A stretch of 5,188 nucleotides of DNA from an uncultured Lachnobacterium sp. (GTDB taxonomy: Bacteria; Bacillota; Clostridia; Lachnospirales; Lachnospiraceae). The translations under genes were made by a program, and so were the position numbers. The stretch is from NCBI GenBank assembly GCA_900549895.1, contig URQG01000153.1, positions 1-5,188 on the forward strand, written 5' to 3'. Below, in pieces: positions 1 through 5,188 of the stretch. The stretch's first letter is position 1. Every line of letters starts with the position of its first letter. The notes beneath the pieces were generated by a model. That model worked only from the letters and a program-made list of their open reading frames with translations. It searched no databases and was not told the DNA's origin.

Positions 1-1
1 G

Positions 2-2167
2 GAATACAAATATCTGCGCGGAAAAGACAGTATTTACGGAGATGCGTGGAATTTCAAGACGAACCGGGAAGGAATCATAAGATTCTGGGAAGATGGTCTG
101 AAGCGGAGCGGTAAATTTGAGAATGTAATCACGGTTGGTATGCGTGGAGAAGCGGACACCGCGATCATGGGAAAAGGGGCAACGCTTGCGGACAATATTG
201 AACTGCTCAGGGACGTGCTCAGAACGCAGCGAAAGCTGATCCGGGAGAATGTCAATGAAGATCTGTCGAAAGTTCCGAGAATGATCGCTTTGTACAAGGA
301 GGTGGAGGCTTTCTTCTACGGGGATGAGACGACGCAGGGGTTGATCGGATCCAAGGAGCTTTATGATGTGATCCTGATGCTTTGCGATGACAATTACGGA
401 AACTTAAGAACGCTTCCGACGGAGGAGATGCGTAAGCATCCGGGCGGATACGGTATGTATTATCATTTCGATTATCATGGGTGGCCGACCTCCTATGAGT
501 GGATCAACAGTTCCTATCTTCCGAAAATTTGGGAACAGATGACGCAGGCATATGATTTCGGAGTACAAAAACTCTGGATCGTCAATGTGGGAGACATTGC
601 AACGCAGGAATTTCCGTTATCGTTTTTTATGGATCTGGCTTATGATTTTGAGCGTTGGGGAACGACTGCACCAAATACGACGGATGCCTATACCAGACTG
701 TGGGTAAAGCGGCAATTTGGCAGGCTGTCGGAAGAGCGGCAGGCGCAGATTGCGGATATCCTGACGGATTATACAAGGATGATACACAAGTGCAGACCGG
801 AGGCGTTAAGACCGGAAACCTATCATGCAGCAAATTATCGTGAAGGTTCACGGGTGCTTGCGGAGGTCGGGCGGGTGATGCAGACCGCACAGGATTTGTA
901 CGATGAGCTGGAACGTGTTGCACCCGAAATACTTCCCGCTTATGTTGCGCTCGTCTGGTATCCGGCAATGGGAACGATGAATGTGCTGAAGCTTCAGCTG
1001 TTGTCAGGAATGAATCATTATCTGGCAGAAATCGGTGCACTCAGTGCCAATGATTATGCGAAAGAGGCAAAGGCATGTCTGGATGCAGACCCAAAGATCA
1101 TAGAGCAGTATCATCGGTCGGATGATGCGCGCTGGTACGGAATGGGACTGTCGCAGCATATCGGGTTTACGAATTGGAATGAGGATGAGTGTAAGAACCC
1201 GCTTCTGATGCAGGTGTTACCGCTGCAAAAGCCGACGATTATAGCGACGGTGGACGGTACCGTGCAGCATGTGGAAGGCAGTCCGTGGCTGAATCAGAGA
1301 ATGACGATTTCGGATTTTCTGAATCCGGAATGCAGATGTGCTTCGATCAGCCTGTACAGCAGAAGCGAACTTCCGGCATCGTTTCGGGTGATCGAAAAGC
1401 CCGAATGGATCGTACTGTCCGCAATGGATGGAACGCTTGACGGTGAAGAGCACAAGAGACTCACCATTGATGTCACAGTGGACGAGAGTGCGCTTGCGAT
1501 GGCACTCACCGATGGAAGAACGCAGGGAATGATCCTGCTGGAATTGCCGGCGGGCATCTGCAAGATCAGCGTGCCGGTCGACCGGTCAAAGTATGAATAT
1601 GGAAACAATACGTTTGTGGACACACAGGGATGGATCGCAATCGAGGCGGAACATTGCAGCAGATGCAAGGACGGTTTTGATCGGGAAGGACAACCGATGC
1701 AATGGAAATGTCTTGCCGGCTACGGAAAGACTTTATCTGCGATGAAAGCATTTCCGACGGATTCCTACGCAGATGCAGAGAATGGGGCACCGTATATCGA
1801 ATACAGCATCGTGACAAAGCAGGCGGGGGATTATGAAGCGGAATTCTATATGCAGCCGTCGAATCCTGTGACACCAGAGAACCGATTGCAGTATGCAGTG
1901 TCCGTGAACGATGTTCAAATGCAGATTTTGGATGCCGTTACGGATGATTTTAAAATCGGAGATCATCAGCCTGTGTGGGCGCGCGGTGTGCTGGATCAGA
2001 TCCGGCGCCGGAGTGTACCGGTGCAACTGGAACAGGGAATCAATACGATCAGGGTCTATCCGGTCACGCCGGGCTTTGTGCTCGAGAAGATCGTGATCTA
2101 TCCCCATGGAAACAAACCGGCAGAAGCCTATCTTGGACCGACAGAAACGTATCGGTGCAGGAGCTGA
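2..2167 (+). CDS. GH115 xylan alpha-1,2-glucuronidase, 5'-truncated by the window edge
   Basis: Family GH115 enzymes remove glucuronic acid or 4-O-methylglucuronic acid that is alpha-1,2-linked to xylose in glucuronoxylan or its oligosaccharides. The frame is open from base 2, so the first ATG at 140 is internal: upstream codons read as family-like sequence leading into VITVGMRGEAD (about residues 42-52). 721 residues are visible; GH115 proteins are usually about 800-1000, so a modest N-terminal part is missing. GH115 hallmarks are LCDDNYGNLRTLPTEE (about 127-142), GGYGMYYHFDYHG (148-160), the WINSSYLPKIWEQM stretch, and LWIVNVGD followed by FPLSFFMDLA (about 191-213). From about residue 544 (WIAIEAEH) to the end is the GH115 C-terminal beta-sandwich domain, ending LEKIVIYP. 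The signal peptide region is not visible, so location is unknown; the neighbours suggest cytoplasmic. I did not assign catalytic residues. Family assignment is firm; exact substrate is inferred. Confidence 0.93.
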   Translation, partial: EYKYLRGKDSIYGDAWNFKTNREGIIRFWEDGLKRSGKFENVITVGMRGEADTAIMGKGATLADNIELLRDVLRTQRKLIRENVNEDLSKVPRMIALYKEVEAFFYGDETTQGLIGSKELYDVILMLCDDNYGNLRTLPTEEMRKHPGGYGMYYHFDYHGWPTSYEWINSSYLPKIWEQMTQAYDFGVQKLWIVNVGDIATQEFPLSFFMDLAYDFERWGTTAPNTTDAYTRLWVKRQFGRLSEERQAQIADILTDYTRMIHKCRPEALRPETYHAANYREGSRVLAEVGRVMQTAQDLYDELERVAPEILPAYVALVWYPAMGTMNVLKLQLLSGMNHYLAEIGALSANDYAKEAKACLDADPKIIEQYHRSDDARWYGMGLSQHIGFTNWNEDECKNPLLMQVLPLQKPTIIATVDGTVQHVEGSPWLNQRMTISDFLNPECRCASISLYSRSELPASFRVIEKPEWIVLSAMDGTLDGEEHKRLTIDVTVDESALAMALTDGRTQGMILLELPAGICKISVPVDRSKYEYGNNTFVDTQGWIAIEAEHCSRCKDGFDREGQPMQWKCLAGYGKTLSAMKAFPTDSYADAENGAPYIEYSIVTKQAGDYEAEFYMQPSNPVTPENRLQYAVSVNDVQMQILDAVTDDFKIGDHQPVWARGVLDQIRRRSVPVQLEQGINTIRVYPVTPGFVLEKIVIYPHGNKPAEAYLGPTETYRCRS

Positions 2168-2254
2168 TCATATATCAATACAGTGAGGAGCATGTCAGTC
2201 CATTTGCGGAAAGGAAATTTGGCATGGGCTGACCGAAAGCGAAAGGAGAAAAAT
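2168..2254 (+). other. 87-nt intergenic gap between GH115 and GH8
   Basis: This is the longest non-coding stretch in the window. It has no convincing hairpin with a T-run, so no terminator is visible, and no well-spaced -35/-10 pair. The frame of the downstream GH8 gene is open back through GTG 2183 and ATG 2192, but those codons give a basic, non-conserved-looking extension. Read-through transcription from GH115 into GH8 is the simplest reading. Confidence 0.5.
2242..2248 (+). promoter_or_regulatory. Ribosome binding site of the GH8 gene
   Basis: AAAGGAG lies 6 nt before ATG 2255. It decides the start in favour of 2255 over the in-frame GTG 2183 and ATG 2192. The only purine-rich motif near those, GAGGAG at 2185-2190, overlaps or almost touches them, which is too close to work as a normal Shine-Dalgarno site. 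Confidence 0.85.
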
Positions 2255-3397
2255 ATGGCAGGAGCTTATGAAACAAAACAGTACCGCAATGTATTTGCGG
2301 AGTATGGTTATTCGGAAGAAGAAATCGAAAAAAGAGTACAGGAGACATTTGAGACGATTTTTCATGGCAGCGAAGAGGAACGCTTTTACCATGAAGCCGG
2401 GGAGGATATGGGATTTATGGAAGATACCGGCAATCATGATGCGAGGACCGAGGGCATGTCGTATGGCATGATGGTCTGTGTACAGCTGGATAAGAAAGAG
2501 GAATTTGACCGTCTGTGGAAGTGGACAAGAACTTATATGTATATGGATGAAGGACCGGGAAAGAATTATTTTGCATGGTCCTGCGCTTTGGACGGCACAA
2601 GAAATGCGGACGGACCGGCACCGGACGGGGAAGAGTATTTTGCTATGGCATTGTTCTTTGCATCAAGAAGATGGGGAGACGGAGAGGGCATTTTTAATTA
2701 CAGCAGGGAGGCAAAAGCGATCCTGCATGAGTGTGTGCATAAGGGAGAACCGGGACATCCGGGCGATCCGATGTGGGAGCCTTCCAATAAACTGATCAAA
2801 TTTGTCCCGGGACTGGATTTCAGTGATCCATCGTATCATCTGCCGCATTTTTACGAGCTTTTTGCGGAATATGCCGATGAGGAGGATCGTAAGTTCTGGA
2901 AAGGCGCTGCCGAAGCAAGCCGGGCCTACCTGCATAAAGCCTGTCATCCGGATACCGGATTGTCGGCAGAGTATGCGGATTATGACGGAACCCCGCACAG
3001 CGCGCATCAGGAGATCTTCGGCCGCCACGACTGGTATTACAGTGATGCCTATCGCACGATCGCAAATATCGCGATGGACCATCTGTGGTTTGACAAGGAC
3101 CCGTGGCAGGTGCAGATTGCAGAGAAATTCCAGAAATTCTACTGCGAGGATCAGAAGGATCACTGGGACGGCGTTTTTTTGACCGACGGAACCAGACTGG
3201 AGGAGAAAGCGCTGCATCCGGTAGCCATCATTGCAGTCAATGCTGAAAGTGCACTGGCTGCGGACGGAACTTATGCGAAACAATGTGTTGACAAATTCTG
3301 GAACACACCTCTTAGAACCGGTGAGAGACGGTATTACGACAATTTTTTGTATATGTTTGCGATGCTTGCTTTATCGGGAAATTACCGGATCTATTAG
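2255..3397 (+). CDS. GH8 reducing-end xylose-releasing exo-oligoxylanase (Rex)
   Basis: Rex enzymes (EC 3.2.1.156) are inverting GH8 hydrolases that cut single xylose units from the reducing end of xylo-oligosaccharides. The 380-residue product is close to the length of characterised Rex from Bacillus halodurans. GH8 landmarks: GNHDARTEGMSYGMM with candidate general acid Glu66, PAPDGEEYFAMAL with Asp124, and GRHDWYYSDAYRT with candidate general base Asp259. From memory, these match Glu70, Asp128 and Asp263 of the B. halodurans enzyme with a constant offset of 4. A Leu-His-Pro tripeptide at 320-322 resembles the loop said to block the site beyond +1 and give the exo, reducing-end action. There is no signal peptide (start MAGAYETKQY), so it should act in the cytoplasm on imported oligosaccharides. 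It sits between GH115 and an esterase on the same strand. A generic endo-xylanase of GH8 is the main alternative, but the DTGNHDARTEGMSYGMM context favours Rex. Confidence 0.92.
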   Translation: MAGAYETKQYRNVFAEYGYSEEEIEKRVQETFETIFHGSEEERFYHEAGEDMGFMEDTGNHDARTEGMSYGMMVCVQLDKKEEFDRLWKWTRTYMYMDEGPGKNYFAWSCALDGTRNADGPAPDGEEYFAMALFFASRRWGDGEGIFNYSREAKAILHECVHKGEPGHPGDPMWEPSNKLIKFVPGLDFSDPSYHLPHFYELFAEYADEEDRKFWKGAAEASRAYLHKACHPDTGLSAEYADYDGTPHSAHQEIFGRHDWYYSDAYRTIANIAMDHLWFDKDPWQVQIAEKFQKFYCEDQKDHWDGVFLTDGTRLEEKALHPVAIIAVNAESALAADGTYAKQCVDKFWNTPLRTGERRYYDNFLYMFAMLALSGNYRIY

Positions 3398-3439
3398 AAA
3401 TGATGATTCGAAAATGAGGCATTGGGAAAGGCGGAGAAA
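3398..3439 (+). other. 42-nt intergenic gap between GH8 and esterase
   Basis: This is a short A/G-rich spacer with no hairpin or T-run and no promoter-like pair. It holds the esterase ribosome binding site and an in-frame TTG at 3422. It supports co-transcription of GH8 and the esterase. Confidence 0.5.
3427..3436 (+). promoter_or_regulatory. Ribosome binding site of the esterase gene
   Basis: The purine stretch AAAGGCGGAG holds AAAGG 8 nt before ATG 3440 and GGAG 3 nt before it; the former has the better spacing. This favours ATG 3440 as the start. The alternative in-frame TTG 3422 has only TGAGG about 2 nt upstream, which is too close. Confidence 0.65.
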
Positions 3440-4321
3440 ATGGGACACAGTGAGGAAATGATCCAAAAGGCGATCGCACAGGAAAACGGCAAGGTACATG
3501 TGAATGCACAAAGCATTCCGGAAAAATATCAGCAGAAGAGAGCCGATGAGGCCGGAGTGATCGAGCATATCCGCTACCCGTCAAAAGATTATTTTTTAGC
3601 TGGAAAAGAAATCACAAAGGAAGCAAATGTTTATCTTCCGTATGGTTACAGCCGGGATAAAAAGTACAACGTGCTCTACCTGATGCACGGAATCGGCGGA
3701 GACGAAGCCGAGTGGGGAATGGTTGATGAGGATTCGCTGGTAAAAAGAATGATGGACAATCTGATCTATTACAAAGAAATCGAGCCGTTCATCGTGGTGA
3801 CACCAAACGGACGCTCCACCGAAAACTGTGCAAGAGAAGGTTCGGATTATAACTCGTTTTATGTGTTTGGCAAAGAATTGCGTTCGGATCTGATCCCGTA
3901 TATAGAAGCGCACTATTCGACCTATGCGGTGGAAGGCGATTCGAGTGCTTCAAGAATGCACAGAGCGATGGCGGGACTTTCGATGGGAGGGATGCAGACG
4001 ATTAACATCGGAATCGGAGAATGTATGGATCTGTTCAGTTATTTTGGTGCATTTTCCGCAGCACCGACCAGCAATCCGGCGGAGAAGACGGCAAAAATAT
4101 TAGAGGATACTCCATATAACATTGATTATTTTTACAATATCTGCGGAATGGAAGATGAGATCGCGTACGACAGCGCGGCAGCAGCTGCAAAGAATCTTCC
4201 TGATTTATGCGACAAATTAACGGAACCTGATAATTTTATCTGGCAGGAATTAAAAGGCATGCATGATTTTCATATCTGGTATCTCGGCTTTTTTAATTTC
4301 GCGCAGATAGCCTTTAAGTAA
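3440..4321 (+). CDS. CE1/esterase-D-like serine esterase, probable feruloyl or acetylxylan esterase
   Basis: This is an alpha/beta-hydrolase of the esterase D / CE1 type that would release ester-linked groups (ferulate, coumarate or acetate) from xylan side chains. The 293-residue product shows YNVLYLMHGIGGDEAEW (about 76-92, oxyanion-hole region), IVVTPNGRS (118-126), the nucleophile elbow AGLSMGGMQT with Ser181, ICGMEDEIAYD with probable acid Asp239, and KGMHDFHIWYLGFFNF with catalytic His275 (His278 is less likely). The triad therefore looks complete. There is no signal peptide or membrane segment, so it is predicted cytoplasmic, like the GH8 enzyme before it. The N-terminal 50 residues are charged and precede the hydrolase core; they may be a small beta-strand lead-in rather than a separate domain. 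Placement behind GH115 and GH8 points to debranching of imported xylo-oligosaccharides. The released acid cannot be told from sequence; S-formylglutathione hydrolase is a less likely alternative given the neighbours. Confidence 0.85.
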   Translation: MGHSEEMIQKAIAQENGKVHVNAQSIPEKYQQKRADEAGVIEHIRYPSKDYFLAGKEITKEANVYLPYGYSRDKKYNVLYLMHGIGGDEAEWGMVDEDSLVKRMMDNLIYYKEIEPFIVVTPNGRSTENCAREGSDYNSFYVFGKELRSDLIPYIEAHYSTYAVEGDSSASRMHRAMAGLSMGGMQTINIGIGECMDLFSYFGAFSAAPTSNPAEKTAKILEDTPYNIDYFYNICGMEDEIAYDSAAAAAKNLPDLCDKLTEPDNFIWQELKGMHDFHIWYLGFFNFAQIAFK

Positions 4322-4323
4322 AT

Positions 4324-4330
4324 GGAGGTG
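4324..4330 (+). promoter_or_regulatory. Ribosome binding site of the sensor gene
   Basis: GGAGGTG is a near-perfect match to the 16S rRNA anti-Shine-Dalgarno sequence, with 4 nt to ATG 4335 (6 nt from GGAGG). It begins 3 nt after the esterase stop codon, so the whole intergenic region is essentially this site. Confidence 0.88.
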
Positions 4331-4334
4331 TCTT

Positions 4335-5139
4335 ATGAAAAATTGGAAAATGCGAAGCGCCATTATGGTGATCGTGCTGGTAACGACTCTGATTGGAATC
4401 GGTACCCTGTTTCTGATGGCGAGCAGCCGTAATCAGAAAGCGTTGAGTAAGAGTACGTCTGACAATATGGCAACATACCTGACAGCACAGGCAAACACGA
4501 TCGAGAATTTTGTTACAGAGAAAGAGAATAACTTAAAGCTTTTTGGAAAAAGTTATGATGTCCGGCGTGTATTGTTAAATGAGGAAGATGCACAGGCACA
4601 GGAACAGGCGCAGAAATATACTATGGAATATTACAATTCCCTCGACAATTGGGAGGGATTGTATATCGGGAACTGGGACACGACGGTGTTGACGTATCAG
4701 AATCCGGATATGATCGGCAAAACACTGCGCGAGGGAGAACGGCTTGAAGAATTGCGCAATGCTATGCTTGACGCACAGTCCGGCGTATACGATGCCGGTA
4801 TTATTGTATCTCCGGGAACCGGAAAACTTTGTCTGTCTATGTATGCGCCGGTATATGATCAGAACGAGAATCCGATCGGCTATGTCGGAGGCGGTGTGTT
4901 CAGTGCCAAATTGGAAGATGTGTTGAGCAATCTGAAGATTTCCGGTATGGAAAATACACAGTTTTATATGGTAAACACGCAGACAAAAATGAATCTGATC
5001 AATCCGGATGAAAACTTGCTGGCAACGGAAAGTGAGGATCCGGTCCTTTTGGATGTGATTGATCGTGCCAATAAGCATCCGAAAACCAAAACCGGGCATT
5101 TTACAGCGGATGGCAAATTTGTGCAGTATGTAAATATGG
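4335..5139 (+). CDS. Membrane-anchored dCache sensor (chemoreceptor or signalling enzyme), 3'-truncated at the contig end
   Basis: This is the N-terminal sensing part of a transmembrane signal transducer; 268 native residues are visible. A short basic start (MKNWKMR) is followed by one hydrophobic helix (about 9-30) without a cleavage-site look, so it is a signal anchor. A long polar, probably helical stretch follows (about 31-100). Then come two Cache-like modules: about 97-190 (WEGLYIGNWDTTVLTYQNPDMIGKTLREGE ending in GYVGGGVFS) and about 205-267 (TQFYMVNTQTKMNLINP onward), together a dCache_1 layout outside the cell. The stretch NPDMIGKTLREGERL followed by GIIVSPGTGKLCLSMYAPVYDQNENPIGYVG resembles Cache domains of clostridial methyl-accepting chemotaxis proteins and some GGDEF proteins. 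I see no RxWY-type amino-acid-binding signature. The second membrane helix and output domain are missing, so chemoreceptor, diguanylate cyclase and histidine kinase all remain possible. The frame stays open to the window end only because the adapter happens to have no stop. It lies 13 nt after the esterase, so it is probably co-transcribed. Confidence 0.82.
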
Positions 5140-5188
5140 CTGTCTCTTATACACATCTCCGAGCCCACGAGACGCGTAGTAATCTCGT
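5140..5188. other. Untrimmed Illumina Nextera (Tn5) adapter with i7 index
   Basis: This is non-biological sequence. Bases 5140-5158 are the 19-bp Tn5 mosaic end CTGTCTCTTATACACATCT. Bases 5159-5173 are CCGAGCCCACGAGAC, completing the Nextera read-2 adapter. Bases 5174-5181 are GCGTAGTA, which sits exactly at the i7 index position and matches, from memory, Nextera index N719. Bases 5182-5188 are ATCTCGT, the start of the P7 flow-cell sequence. Order, spacing and orientation all match a library molecule read through its insert. Base 5140 (C) could also be genomic, so the boundary is good to about one base. Translation across it gives the familiar artefact peptide SYTHLRAHET on + and MGSEMCIRDS on -. 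Confidence 0.98.

Noticed and set aside
140..142. ATG 140 as the start of the GH115 gene
   Set aside because: The frame is open to base 2, the residues upstream continue GH115-like sequence into GMRGEAD, no ribosome binding site precedes it, and the product would be unusually short for the family.
2166..2178. TGAT-CATAT-ATCA inverted repeat just after the GH115 stop
   Set aside because: Four-base arms in an A/T-rich stretch, no T-run, too weak to call an operator or terminator.
2224..2232. ATG-GGC-TGA mini-ORF preceded by an AAGGAAA-like motif in the GH115-GH8 gap
   Set aside because: Two codons only, with nothing to suggest a leader-peptide mechanism; a chance occurrence is likely.
2663..3283. 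Minus-strand ORF of 206 aa opposite the GH8 gene
   Set aside because: It is fully antisense to a gene with intact catalytic motifs, has no recognisable domain, and is a normal shadow of a codon-biased gene.
3422..3424. TTG 3422 as the start of the esterase gene
   Set aside because: ATG 3440 is in frame 18 nt downstream with a well-spaced AAAGG; the TTG has a purine motif only about 2 nt upstream.
5140..5158. Tn5/IS50 mosaic end, which could be called a natural transposon end
   Set aside because: It is followed directly by the rest of the Nextera read-2 adapter, an 8-base index and the P7 start, so it is a library artefact and not an inserted element.
4575..5168. Minus-strand ORF of 197 aa beginning MGSEMCIRDS
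   Set aside because: Its start and first residues come from the adapter, and the rest is antisense to the well-supported sensor gene with no domain recognised.

Overview
The window reads as a fragment of a xylan-utilisation gene cluster from a Gram-positive, probably motile, fibre-degrading member of the Clostridia. Lachnospiraceae such as Roseburia- or Butyrivibrio-like gut or rumen bacteria are the best guess. The reasons are the enzyme set (GH115, GH8 and CE1, the last two without signal peptides), strong AGGAGG-type ribosome binding sites, tight same-strand packing, and a dCache sensor of the style common in those bacteria. The genus cannot be fixed from this sequence alone. No RNA gene, CRISPR array, natural insertion sequence or clear terminator was seen.

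Layout, all on the + strand: (1) 2-2167, the 3' part of a GH115 xylan alpha-1,2-glucuronidase whose start lies outside the window; (2) an 87-nt gap, then 2255-3397, a complete GH8 reducing-end xylose-releasing exo-oligoxylanase; (3) a 42-nt gap, then 3440-4321, a complete CE1/esterase-D-like serine esterase, probably a feruloyl or acetyl esterase acting on xylo-oligosaccharides; (4) a 13-nt gap, then 4335 to about 5139, the 5' part of a membrane-anchored dCache sensor (chemoreceptor, diguanylate cyclase or kinase; the output domain is missing). No gene-free stretch exceeds 87 nt.

The enzymes form a coherent set. Decorated xylo-oligosaccharides entering the cell would lose (methyl)glucuronic acid through GH115 and ester groups through the CE1 enzyme. 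The bared xylan backbone would then be shortened one xylose at a time from the reducing end by GH8. Spacing suggests one transcript, and the sensor may be coupled to it.

The last 49 bases (5140-5188) are not biological. They match the Illumina Nextera adapter: the 19-bp Tn5 mosaic end, the read-2 adapter, an 8-base i7 index and the first bases of the P7 sequence. The sensor gene therefore ends because the contig ends, and the residues translated beyond position 5139 are artificial. I found no new system; the points most worth a second look are the adapter tail and the link between the sensor and the xylan enzymes.
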